A program made the position numbers and the translations under genes. From positions 20,833,122 through 20,897,121 of the forward strand of contig CM025855.1 in NCBI GenBank assembly GCA_003952965.2: a DNA stretch of 64,000 bases, read 5' to 3'. Below the pieces are notes generated by a model, which saw only the letters and a program-made list of their open reading frames with translations, was not told the origin of the DNA and ran no database searches. This DNA comes from Morella rubra. Its lineage: Eukaryota > Streptophyta > Magnoliopsida > Fagales > Myricaceae. Within the stretch, counting starts at the first letter, position 1, and every line of letters starts with the position of its first letter. This document shows, in pieces, positions 48,701 through 59,997 of the stretch.

Positions 48701-51700
48701 GCATCCTTAAATATGATTGGCATGATTCTGGATCTTCACCAGGTGGTAAAAGGTATATATCATAAGTCTGCTCTGTTGATTCTGTATGATTTTCAGAGAA
48801 AACAGCCTTGACTTGGTCCACCGTCACCTTCCTTGCTGACTACAATACAGGGCAGCACTGAGTCATCGATGCAGACAAAGATATAGTACTACACCTCATT
48901 CTCTTAAAAAATTGGACAGTCTAAGGTGGACAAACAATAAGGGATGGGAGAGTAACATAAGAGACTCTTGCTAAGAACAGCAACATGTGTAGGCATAAAG
49001 TTAAGAAGTATATCTGAAATAGAGAACAACCTTTAATATATAAGTAGGAGTCTGAAATCCATTAAATGGATTGAATTTGTTGATGATTTTTATATGTGCT
49101 GTTTGGAGATCTGGCTCAATAAAGGCCTTGTACATTGGATATACCTGTGTAGAAGAGTCTTGTTTAGAACTTCAAATAAAGCAATTTATTTTTAGACACT
49201 TAAATACAACATTAGGAGTCTCTAAATAAACAAACACGGGAACAAACAAACCGTTTCAGAAATTTGCTGAATTATTTCTTCCGGTTCTTGGCCAGCGCGT
49301 TGTATATCCCGTAAAACCCGTTTTACAAGGTCAAAGTGAACTCCACCTGTGACAGACACCCGTAGGTCTAGGAGAGGTCTCAACCTTTCACTCAAAGCAT
49401 AGATGCCCTCAAGGATCACAATACGGGAGCTTGGCACTTCAAGCGTCCTGTCACCAGTACATGCATGTTAATACATACAGTGTGGATATGAAAGAGTTGA
49501 AGATAATTTGACTAGACATTGTAAAACACAAAAATAGCAGAACTACTGAAGAAATCGACCATGTATCTTAACAGAACTAGAAGACACCAGAAAAAGAGGC
49601 CCCCACTTACCGTAAAAGATCAAAAGAACAGCTCCCCTTACGATCTATAAGTTTATGAAAGAGAATAATATGTGCTACTGGTTTTTCCCAATAGCAGGAA
49701 GACTCAACATCCTTATCCTTATCATTCAAGATGAGACAATAGGAAAAATAGAAGAAAAAAAATCCACCGTTTGCTGAGATCTTCCTCTTGGTGCATCTTT
49801 CAAGAATGTTTCTATTTGTGATGGTCTTCTTGAACGCATGGAGCATAGATTGGCTGGTTGGAAACACATGTATCTTTCTAAAGGCAGTAGGTTAACTCTC
49901 ATTAAATCTACGCTCTCGTACTTACATACCTACTTCCTTTCTTTGTTTCCTATTCCAGTGGGGGTGGCGAATAGGATGGAGAAAATCCAGCGTGATTTCC
50001 TTTGGGGTAGTGATGATAATGTCCACAAGTTTCATCTAGTGAAGTGGCATAAGGTGTGCTCGCCTCTGCGGGATGGGGGTTTGGGCCTTTGTAGTATTCG
50101 TATGTTTAACACGGCATCATTGAACAAATGGTTATGGAGGTTTGCGAATGATAGGGATAGGTTGTGGAGGAGGGTTATTGCTGAAAAATATGGTTGTTCG
50201 GTGGGAGGTTGGAGTACTCCTCCGATTAGTGACTCGTATGGTGTTAGCTTTTGGAAGTACATTAGCAAAGGGTGGAATGCTTTTAGTAAGCATATTCGAT
50301 TTAGGGTGGGGATTGGTAACAGAGTTAGCTTTTGGCATGAAAGTTGGTGTAGAGACAAGCCTTTGAGTTTCGCCTTCCCTCTTGTGTTCTCTTTGTCCTG
50401 TTGTAAGGAGGCCTTGGTGGCAGATTGTTTGGTGGATGGTAGTGAGAGTGTGGTGTGGGACGTCTCTTTTGTCAAAGCGGCTAATGATTGGGAAGTGGAG
50501 GTTTTTTCCTCTTCTTTTCTAGGTTGTATGGTATGGCTTTGAGGAGAGGGGAGGATGATGTGATGGTTTGGACGGGTCTAAGGAAGGGGTATTTTCGGTT
50601 AAATCATGTATAGTTTGCTTTTGGGTGGAGAGGTTTGTCTTTCCCTTGGAGGGTGTGTGGAAGTCTTTATGCCCGTTGCGTGTTCTTTTTTTGTGTGGGA
50701 GGCTACACATGGAAGGATCCTTACTATTGATAACCTTCGCCAGAAGGGGGACGATTATTGCTGATTGGTGTTTCCTTATGTCAGTGTGATGGTGAATCTA
50801 TGGATCATGTTTTGCTGCATTGTCCTTTGCGCGAGGGCTGTGGTCTCATATTCTTTGTATTGTGAATTTTCAGTGGGTTATGCCTGAAAATGTCGCTGAT
50901 GTTTTGTGGAGTTGGAAGAGGAGGTTTCGCAATCCTTTCGCTAAGGCTATATGGAGGCTGATTCCACATTGCATTTGGTGGTGTCTTTGGAGGGAGCGTA
51001 ACAATAGATGTTTTGAAGATTAGTTCTTTGTCTTTGGCTAGGTTGCAGGGCGTTTTTTGTCTTCTCTTTTTCTTTGGGCAAACTCGGTGCTTAGTTGCCC
51101 TTTTGTAGATTTTGTTGATTTCTTAGTTTTCTTGCTTGTTTGGAGTAGTGTATTCGGTATAGTCCTTTGTACTGTTTTCACTATTTCTAATGAGATTGGC
51201 TTACTTATCCAAAAAAAAAAAATTTGAATCAATATGTGAAATGCACATCTAAATTTTGCACATATTGTTGCTTGATCTACCACGATATAGTTTCAAGCAG
51301 CTTACTCAAAGAATGATGAGAATAACATATAGACCAAAACCTATGAAAAAATACTAGATGGAAAGCAAGGACCTGTATCCTGTACGGGAGCTAGACTTGA
51401 AATCATAGATTGGAACCTGGACCTCCTTCCCTGCTCGTAAATCATGGACGTTCTGGAGCAACGTATCATAGTCTGTCAAGCGTGGATCTGTTTACGAAAG
51501 AGAACTATAACCTTTTAAATTTTGCCTCTCTTATTTCCCAACTTGAAGCCATAAGCATTTTCTTCATTAAGGGCCAAACTTTGGTACTAAATTTCAAGAT
51601 ACACTATATTATGGAATCTGGTAAAGTCGTCATTTCAGCTTTACAGTGATGAGCAATCATGCTTACTTTTTCCCAGTACGCAGAAGTCATTAAACTTCCC

Positions 51701-53353
51701 ATAAAATTTTCAGGAAACCAAACATAACTTGGAAAAAATCGAGAAAGTTAGTAGAATGCTCAGCAGATGTGTTGATTCATTGAAAAACCAAAAAATAATC
51801 CAGTGAATGAGCTCAACATTCAAAACTTACAAAGAAACCATAAGTTCTTTCACCCATCAACTATTAAGGTCCCGATACTTTGCACTACGAACTATCAATT
51901 TCGTAACATTTCACCCCTTAATTATTAATCGTGTACACTTTGCACCCTAAAATATAATTGATGGAAAAAAAATTCAGTGAAATGGATTTCAACCACAAAT
52001 ATTTTTGTACCAGTGATATTTTGAGTGGGTAAAGTTATCATTTCATTGACTAAAGATATCATTTTCTATCCAAATTAATGGTGTAGGGAGCAAAGTGGAC
52101 AATTAGTAGTTGAGAGATAAAAGGTAACAAAATTGATAGTTCGGGTGTCAAACGTCACAACTCCAATAGTTGATGAGCGAAAGGTGTGTTTGCCACTTAA
52201 TTCAGACTCCACAAATTCACGGAAGACATTCCTAGCTTCCAATGAGCTTTTTGTCTAAACAACTCACTAAAAAGAAATTGAAAAAGGCAAAAAGAGAGCT
52301 CCTACTCCACTTTTGCAATGGAGCACAAACTACCCCCTGATATGACAAAGGATGGTTAGAAATAATACTGAAGTGATGTGGCAATTTGTATGTATCTCCT
52401 AAGGTTTTGAATCTCAAACAGAAGCATCTCTCAAAGGACAAAGAAAAAAAAAAGACAAAGGAAGTTAGACAAAAGAAAAACAAATTGCTCTCCAGCTGGA
52501 ATTGATACTTTAAGTTTCTCTGAACCAGTAAGAATTTTTCCTAAGAATCGTGTGCTCGCACATGTTTCAGTATTGAGGAATGAATCTATAGATACACAGC
52601 GCCAGAGCAGGAAAATGAGTCACAAATCATGACAACGAGTTGACAAGCCACAGGCTGGCTCTCAACTAAACAATGAAACAATATAAGTCAGAACTCCTAT
52701 GTCAATGCTTTTATACACCTTCGACCTTGGGCATTCACTTACAGTTTCCTCACAAGTTTTGACATCAATAGACATATCTCTAGCAAGGACCAAGCATATA
52801 CGATGAAACGTATGCCCCCTACCATGTATAAAGAGGAAGCTTTTTCTTACAGGGCTTTTCAAGGAGATCATACAACATTTTTGTGGATCTTATCCAGTAA
52901 AAAAACAGTTATGCAAGAACATTTATGATTTTGCACATACTTCAAGAGAAAAGCTAACTCATGGACATGCCAAAGCTTCATAAAAGACTAAAAAGATCAG
53001 TAAGGATGTAACTTACCATCAAAGTTGCCATCAACAATTCGACTAGAATCATTATAATTATCCATTGAAATAACAGCAACACTGGGCATAAAATTGAGTA
53101 TCTTTTCTGTAAACACAGTCTTTCCAGCCCCAGAAGGACCCGCCAAGCCTACCAATATTATTCCCTCATTCTTTTGGGCTAATAATTGGCATGCTCGGAT
53201 TACTATAAAGAAACCCTTCTCAAATGACAAAGGGTCTTGAATTGCAGCAATCTCATATCGTTCACATTCCTTTCTCTTAACAAGCCGAACTTGATCTTTT
53301 AACAGAACTGACCGTCTCTCATGTGGATCAGCACTAGAACTCTCTAGAACCAT
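42795..53353 (-). CDS. TTM2: TTM1/TTM2-type uridine kinase-like/CYTH protein
   Basis: Plant triphosphate tunnel metalloenzyme fused to a P-loop kinase-like domain. Minus-strand coding exons: 53353-53017, 51487-51373, 49447-49252, 49144-49031, 48839-48666, 46529-46335, 45776-45654, 45585-45464, 44580-44457, 44320-44048 and 43013-42795. They join in phase to 663 residues. The Walker A motif GPSGAGKT is at 72-79, followed by SMDNYND and the uridine-kinase-like region through [12 protein letters not shown]. The CYTH part (about 245-415) includes [20 protein letters not shown] and [17 protein letters not shown] coiled-coil segment ([18 protein letters not shown]) and a C-terminal membrane helix ([18 protein letters not shown]) end the protein. 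In Arabidopsis these proteins act as pyrophosphatases; TTM2 dampens defence and TTM1 promotes leaf senescence. Which of the two this matches is not settled by eye. Introns are enlarged by transposons. Confidence 0.93.
49764..51222 (+). pseudogene. LINE fragment in TTM2-like intron 2, antisense
   Basis: Opposite in direction to its host gene, between coding exons 2 and 3. It starts inside a reverse transcriptase (LPLGASFKN, then [21 protein letters not shown]) and continues through the usual RT tail ([28 protein letters not shown]). It then enters the zf-RVT region, which is frame-shifted after about 50540. A poly(A) run of about 12 A at 51211-51222 marks the 3' end. It is a separate insertion from the LINE at 33399-35056, and the two fragments differ clearly in sequence. 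No functional product is expected. Confidence 0.87.
51844..52185. mobile_element. Inverted-repeat element in TTM2-like intron 1
   Basis: Arms of about 100 bp: CATCAACTATTAAGGTCCCG...ACTATCAATTTCGTAACATTT...TTATTAATCGTGTACACTTTG at the left. The right arm reads the inverse (CAAAGTGGACAATTAGTAGTTG...AAAATTGATAGTTCGGGTGTC...AATAGTTGATGAGCGAAAGG). Spacer about 140 bp. Non-autonomous. Confidence 0.75.
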
Positions 53354-53372
53354 TGCAGATAGTTTGACTCCC

Positions 53373-53373
53373 A
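53373..53373 (-). other. Inferred 5'-UTR splice acceptor of the TTM2-like gene
   Basis: The frame upstream of the ATG at 53353 would begin with GTG, and ATAATCAG precedes it. I therefore infer a splice acceptor here, 20 bases above the ATG. This places a leader intron of about 3.5 kb up to the exon near 56885. Confidence 0.5.
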
Positions 53374-53909
53374 CTGATTATGTAAAACAGGTAAATCACC
53401 AAGATAAACAAATTGAAAACATATAATGTGAGAACCAAAGAATTTACGCCACTGTCAAAAGCTTAAGAGGTAACAATTTGCATTTACCTAACGCTTAGAC
53501 AACATACCAGAATCTTTGTGTATAACAGAAGCAATATCTCCAATGATTCACGATTATGAGACTGAGACCTTTAATCACAAAAATATGTACAGCACCCAAT
53601 TAAGAAAAGAAAATTTCCTGAACTTCCTCTCATACTCATGTAGTGTTGAAGGCGGCTTGAAAGGATCACAATTATTATCATTAAAGTTCAAATCTTCAAA
53701 TCATAACAGAATGGAGATCATCAGAATCCTCAATACGCTCCTCAAAGGACAAGGGAAAACAGAATTGGACTTTAATGTATCAACCAATATCCTAGATGAA
53801 AGACTCAAAATTGCAATGGGAAACACAAGTCAATTTTGATGCTATTAATGAGTACACTGCCTAGCCTTGTCCCATATCATTAATGCCCCATAATGGCTGA
53901 TTTATCAAC

Positions 53910-55772
53910 CGTAACACCCCCATGCCCAAATAGGGTTAGGAAAGTCATGTCATTATATCCATAATAATAGAAAAAATCATCATGCTAAAATACTTATTCC
54001 AAGGTAGTTTAGGCAAAAATCATTTCTATTTTCTGTGGCCCAACAACCCATCTCCTTCCAAATCTGGACATTTAAAATATAAAAACAAAAATAAGTCGAA
54101 TACTCAGTGAGTGATGCATCAAGAAGTAGAAACAAGTCGTTGATTAGAAAAAAAAAAGAAAAGTAGAAACATAATTGGGATAAATCTTCTTTGAAAACAT
54201 CTTTAAAATGTTTTTAAACTCACATCTCCATCTTTAAAAAATACTTACATTCACATGCACATTGTAAACAAAACTTGAAAACCGTTATCTTTACACTTCT
54301 AGTGGCCAACACACAATTACGTCCCGTGTATGAGAATTGGTGATCCTTGTGATTCTGACTTCATTCCCGTGGCCGTACAAGTAGAGTCATGTATAAGATA
54401 TGCAAATCACTCGATAAACAATGACGCACTCGAGTTAGCCAATCCCCCCGAACCATACTAGATGGTTGCCTCCGCAATTTAGCAATGGTACCATTACACA
54501 TTCAGTCACAAGGCCAAAACATTTACATGCAATCATTCATCATTTCATTCTTTCTTTCTGCATAACATTTCCTTCATTATCTTACATTTCTTTTTCCTTT
54601 GCTTTTGGTCCTTCCATCATAGTAGAAACCGTTCATAACACGTACGTTAAGCACACATATTAAAATGTTTCAAACTTTGTTCTTGTAAATTATCATATAA
54701 GAGTGCATTAAAATAGGCTTAGAAGAAAGGGTCATGATATATCATATAAATTGAAATTCTTTTCAACAAAAATATAACATTTGCTTGAAAGATAAGGGCA
54801 TGATCATATCTACTTACCTCACTCCTATGCTTTGTACAATTGACCTAACAATTCCATACGACAAAAATCAATTTTTCATTCAAACAGTCATCCAAATTCA
54901 TGAGTAAAGAAAGAGGGCCTTACGTAGTTGGATTTGATAAAACTCAAAGCGAAAGATAAAAAAGGATGTTGGATGTGTTATGGAGTGAAAAAGTAATAGC
55001 TTTTGTGCAAGAAATCTCTCTTGTACTTAATCCTAATTTCCGATAGGAAGCCAAAAGTTGAAACTTGATATGATCTTCATGATTGAATGAGGAATTGATT
55101 TTGGTGGTGGAAGGAGACGCTTTTTTGTTCTTCAAAGGCTAGTGGTAGGGCTTGAGGGTGGCTGCTGTTTCTTTTCTTCAAACTCAAAAGAAAATGTAGT
55201 ATTTCAAAAGAAGACTAAAATTTGAAATTCTTAAAGTGGTAGCAAATAAGGGCTCAAACACATGCTATGTTAGGTTTTACTTAAATTTTTGATGGGTTGA
55301 CTTCTTATAATAACTAATAAGGCTTAGGCATTTTTATTTTAGGTTTTGAGGTCATAAAAGGTCCATTAGGCCCCTCATTAGAACTCAACAAGAAAGATTT
55401 TGAAAATTAAAACTAAGGACTACGAAAGTAAGAAAGCAAAAGACTTCTATTAAGTGGAGTTTAAGACCACTAGGATACGCCTCTATCTTCTCAATTTTAA
55501 AATTCAAACATAAGACAGGATCTATATCCTTTTACTTTTAAATTTAAACATATTAATCTCTATCTCATCACTTTTAGCATAAGATTAGATCTCTATTCCA
55601 TCACTTTTAAATTCAAAAATATGATTCAGTCTCTATCACTTAACTTTTAAAATAAAAAGAGGATTAGGCCTTTGTCTCTTCACATTTTAAACTCAAAAAT
55701 ACTCAATTAACACATCTTTAAGTACCAAAAAATTAGGGATTACGACCTTGCTATTCATGTTGGGGTGTTACA
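53910..55772. mobile_element. Solo LTR (~1.86 kb) with TCAAC target duplication
   Basis: The element begins CGTAACACCCCCATG (canonical start would be TGTAACACCCC) and ends GGGGTGTTACA. These are the inverted LTR termini common in plant Gypsy-type (Tekay/Del-like) LTRs. The bases TCAAC precede it at 53905-53909 and follow it at 55773-55777, a perfect 5-bp target-site duplication. There is no second LTR, primer site, gag or pol, so this is a solo LTR left by recombination. It lies in the inferred leader intron of the TTM2-like gene. The superfamily is inferred from the ends only. Confidence 0.75.
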
Positions 55773-55777
55773 TCAAC

Positions 55778-56884
55778 AGAATCAAAACACTCCTGTAATA
55801 ATTTGATGAAAAAATTTAAGCCAGTAAAATGAAAATCAAATCCATCTTTCTCGAGGGTAATCTAGTCACTGTTCTAGGTTTGGTTGAGTAAAATCAGAAA
55901 GACATTGCTACTTGGAATCACAAGAGAACAAAAACAATGTTGCCAGAAAAAAAATGATAAAGTTAGTCTTTTCCCCATGGATAAATATACAACTCAGTTA
56001 CGTGAATAATTTAATAGTGGTTCCAAAGTGGACGATGCTTCAGGAAAACGTTGTTGCACATACTGGGCTAGATGACCCTTTAGTAATTGATGGCAAATAA
56101 AAGGACGTTCACCCTTGAAATTAATTGAGAATGTAGTGGGCCCAGCTGAAGCCAGCGCACCACTACAAGAACTCTTTTTAAGCTCGTAACATCTCTAAAT
56201 AAGGACGACTCACACACCATACTCACCTATTATGAGCAATCACAGTTTTCACCCACAAGAACTTGCCATTCATGCTGTTGTCTACCCGCTTCTATCATTT
56301 GAAAGACCACAGTTTAACGGTGAGTCTCTTATGCAGAACTTTAAGATTGAATCTAATTTTACAAGAAGTATTGCTAGAATATTAAAGCTTCTCTTTTGTG
56401 AAATAATCGTGGAAATCCATGTGGAGTTCATGTCACTGGATGCTGATCATGAAAAGAATTAACGTCGTTAAAATCCAATTATTATACCTTAAGAATTTAG
56501 TGCATAACAAGGTCATAAAACTAACGGAATGCGGGAGAATTCCAGTATAACATCCAAGAAATTGCCATAGAAACTATGACCTCCGATTAACACATTATAT
56601 CTGTCTCATAACTTGGACCAGAACGTGCTTTTAAAAATCACATTCAGTATAAAACTATGCTCTGAAGATCCAAACAGACACGTCTGCACCCGTTCGGATC
56701 TAATGGGCCAATGGCCCCAAGGAACCAGCTTAAACTGAACAAAAAATCGCCTAAGAAAAAAAAAAGATAGAACGAAAGAAACACATCACGCATAGACAGC
56801 AATTGCCAGACAAACAGAACCCAGAAAACAATATGGATCAAAACCAAACCAATGCGTAATATCTGTGAGGACGAGAGCACTAAC
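55778..56884. other. Remainder of inferred TTM2-like leader intron
   Basis: No coding gene or clear repeat is visible. Short frames at 55912-56100, 56232-56462 and 56644-56997 have no domain. Confidence 0.45.
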
Positions 56885-57190
56885 CGAGTCACCGGAGCGG
56901 GTTGTTTCCTTCCCTGTCTAAAAGTCGCTGCGAGCTCACCAAAAAAGAACCCCAAGAAGCCACGCCAGCCTAGAAGGTCGGTTTCTCTAACTCCCATACA
57001 CGACTGCTCTTTCTCGTTTTCTTTTCCCGCAGTAGAAACGAATGTGATTCTCTGGGATTTTCCGGGAAATTCTAGAGAATCTGCTCAGCACTCCCGAGAA
57101 AGAGAGGACTCGAGCACCGAGACGGAGAGAGAGGCATTTGATAGCGTGATTTTTTCTTTTCCCTTATTTTCTGAAGTTTTTTTTTCCTGC
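56885..57190 (-). other. Probable 5'-UTR exon of the TTM2-like gene
   Basis: On the minus strand a donor-like site (GACTCG|GTTAGTG) lies at 56884. The adjoining sequence is GC-richer and CT-rich, as in plant leaders. The overlapping 117-residue frame contains no known domain and is probably not translated. The 5' end is estimated from the TATA-like motif at 57219-57226. Confidence 0.4.
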
Positions 57191-57218
57191 AGTCATAACT
57201 CGCGTGCCATTGCCAAGT

Positions 57219-57226
57219 CTATTATA
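57219..57226 (-). promoter_or_regulatory. TATA-like motif for the TTM2-like gene
   Basis: TATAATAG on the minus strand, about 30 bp above the estimated start of transcription. This is a motif-only call. Confidence 0.3.
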
Positions 57227-57229
57227 CAG

Positions 57230-59369
57230 GATTACTTTTTGTTTTATTTTCTTTTCTGTTGGGATATAGTTTTTATCAAAATTTTTACGGATTTCAAAAT
57301 TTTAGTTTAAAAATATAGCTTACTCAAAAATTTTAATTGAATAAAATAATTTTAAAATAACCTATTTCATATTAAATTATTTATTCATTACAATAAAAAT
57401 AAAAAATTCACTTAAATTATTTTTTTTCACTTATTTTTATTAATTAAAATATTTTTCTCTTCATTTTTTTATTAATTTTAATAAAATTATAATTTTTTAA
57501 CCACTTTCTTACAAAGTTTAATGAAATTTTAATTTCACAACATTTTTTAAATATTTCAAATGATTAAGGTTATAAACAAATTAATCAAAGAATATTGTAA
57601 ACCCTAGGAGATTTCTCTTTTCGTTCTCATTTTCTTTCCTTTTTTTTTCTCTTATAATTTTCTTTCGATTTACAGTTTCATTTCGATTTCTGTTAATTTA
57701 CTATTCCCATAAAGTGCCTTACAAATTTAAATTATTGTTTTGTATTTTTCTCTGGATGATTCAATTACAATAACAAATTTGAGAAAATTCAATCTTTAAA
57801 AAAAATATTATTTTGTGTGACAAAATTTAACATATTTACTGGTAGCCTGCCAAGTAGCACTTACAATGAACGTGGGACATCTGCAGTTGTCCCACGGTCT
57901 CCTAATAATATTACTCTGCTTTTGTGACCTCATCGTACTATATTTTAATTTGAGAAGAGAACACACCGTATATTCATTCCATTGAATCCTCTTGCTGGAT
58001 GGGCAAGTTTAGAGCCATCCCTCTCTATGCCATGATGCGGTCCATATTCATTTATGTCAGGCTAGTTGCGGTGCACCAAATCATAAAATAAATAAATAAA
58101 AGTTATCAAAATTTTATAATGAAATTTATTAATACCTGTAATGTCTTGGTAAGAATTTCTTATAAAATAAGCTTCCTTTTTATATCTGTTTACATGATTA
58201 CTTCAGGTCTTAATATTTTAAAAGTATTTATTTAAATGTCAAATTTTCATAAACATTAAATGCCAAAAAAAAACATATATCCTTAAAATCTTAGACAGAT
58301 CTTGAAATTAACATTAGCATATTCAAAAAAAAAAAAAAAAATCTCCAAAGAGAATTACAATAAAATTATCTGAAAAGTACTCTCCTAAATAACACAAATC
58401 TAGCTGAATCTATTCAAACATTTTTGTGCTAACTTTGAAAAAAAAAACAAAAAACAAAAATGAGAGTAGGTAGTAAGCTAGTACTAGTTCAATAAATCAC
58501 CAGTACAACTACCACGAAAATTTATCAATACTACAAAAATATCATATCACAAGCGCAAAGATAGTTTTCATAATATGTTCATAAAATAAGTTTCAGCATT
58601 CTAACGTATCAAGCTAAATATTTCAAATGAGTTCATAAAATTTAAACAATTTCGTATTATCAAAATTTATAAAATTCCCATATGCCACATCGAAATAATG
58701 TAAAAGATAAAAGAAAGTACATTTTTAAAAATCTCACTTTTCCAATATAAAATAATTCAATTTCCCACCATAACACATTTCTAAATCATTTTCATTTCAC
58801 AAAAGAATTGAACATTCCATTCCATGCACTAAGTTTCCATAACACGAGAATTACAGAAAAATCTCATTGACGCTTCTCAAATAATTTCCGAACAATCCAA
58901 ATGAGACCAAGCAAGCCCAGTGCACAAGAGTGTCATGAATATTCTTTGTTACCCAGAAAGAATCATTAATATTAATTATTATTTGTTGAGTTGCTTTTTT
59001 AGCTTTATAAAAAAAGGCTAAAGAAAACTCTACCTCGTAATTAATCTCAACAATTTAATTTTAATCACAGCAACTAGATATTTAAGAAAATTATTTTTGG
59101 CAAGGACTTCGGCCATCATGCAATACAATGGTCTTGAACTAACACAAACAGTTCCTAATATCTAAAGCCGTCCCTAACCCTTAAGTACTTATAAGCCCTC
59201 CAATCAAGAACTACCAAATGGAAGATGATGCCCTCTAATCGAACTGTACCAAACTCCAGACCCCCAAGATTTGCAAAAGTTGCTTTGGTCTTCGTTGGTT
59301 TTTTTCAAATTAGACAGAAGTTATATATTTCCTGCATTTTAAACTATGATTTTATAAGTTTGGGGCTCC
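57230..59369. other. AT-rich gene-free region
   Basis: Very AT-rich from 57290 to 57600, then mixed A/T runs (58260-58345, 58438-58460). No gene or RNA was recognised. Confidence 0.6.
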
Positions 59370-59715
59370 AAAAACTAATTGTCGTAATAGATTTTGTGGC
59401 ATTTGTTTTTAACAAATTAATTTTTTTGTACAACTTTGAATGAGAAAGTTTTTGTAGTCTATTTTTTAGGCATATAGGTCCCCACGTTCATCAAAAGTTA
59501 ATCCACTAAAAAAGAAGTGGTCTGATATAGGCTAATCTCAAAAATAGACATCATAATCTCGAAAAGCATGTTGGTCTTTTATTAGTCAGTTAATTTTAGT
59601 TGACAAATGGATCTATATGTTTGAAAAATAGATCATATGAATCAATCTGTTCAAAGTTGTACTTTAAGGACTAATGTTAAAAATTAATACCATAAGGACC
59701 ATAGTGGTAACCAAG
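59370..59715. mobile_element. Foldback MITE, family A copy 2
   Basis: The right arm (59585-59715: GACAAATGGATCTATATGTTTGAAAAATAGATCA..., GTTCAAAGTTGTACTTTAAGGACTAATGTTAAAAATTAATAC) matches the right arm of the element at 39665-40022. Its left arm (about 59390-59505) is the inverse, with TACAACTTTGAA and AGGCATATAGGTCC. Two members in one window suggest a common family. Confidence 0.65.
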
Positions 59716-59799
59716 TCAAATTAATTTCTAGTTTTGTTTTTCTTAAACTCTAAATATTGTTCAGATCCTTTTTAAAGTTATGTTTTTTCTTAGGTAACT

Positions 59800-59997
59800 G
59801 GGTGTGTTTGATTGTTAAAATTTTGAGGAGGTTAAAATTTTAGGGTATTAGATTTGGTGAAAAAGTGAAGAGAGAGATGATTTTTAATATTTATTATAAT
59901 AAAAAGTAATGATGTGATGGGAGAGAGATATTATATTGTAATTATTTTATTATGTTAAAATTTTGAAAGGGTAAACTTTTATGAATCAAACGCAGCC
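59800..59997. mobile_element. Short MITE (~200 bp)
   Basis: The left end GGGTGTGTTTGATTGTTAAAATTTTGA is the inverse of the right end TTAAAATTTTGAAAGG...AATCAAACGCAGCC. The interior contains TA-rich sequence and a GAGAGA tract. The ends resemble common plant non-autonomous elements that start GGCTGCGTTTG. Confidence 0.7.

Noticed and set aside
56644-56997. 117-residue minus-strand frame as a separate gene
   Set aside because: It overlaps the inferred TTM2-like leader exon and intron, has no recognisable domain and better fits untranslated sequence.
56852-57310. 152-residue plus-strand frame
   Set aside because: It runs antisense through the inferred leader exon and TATA region; low-complexity Phe/Ser-rich end and no domain.
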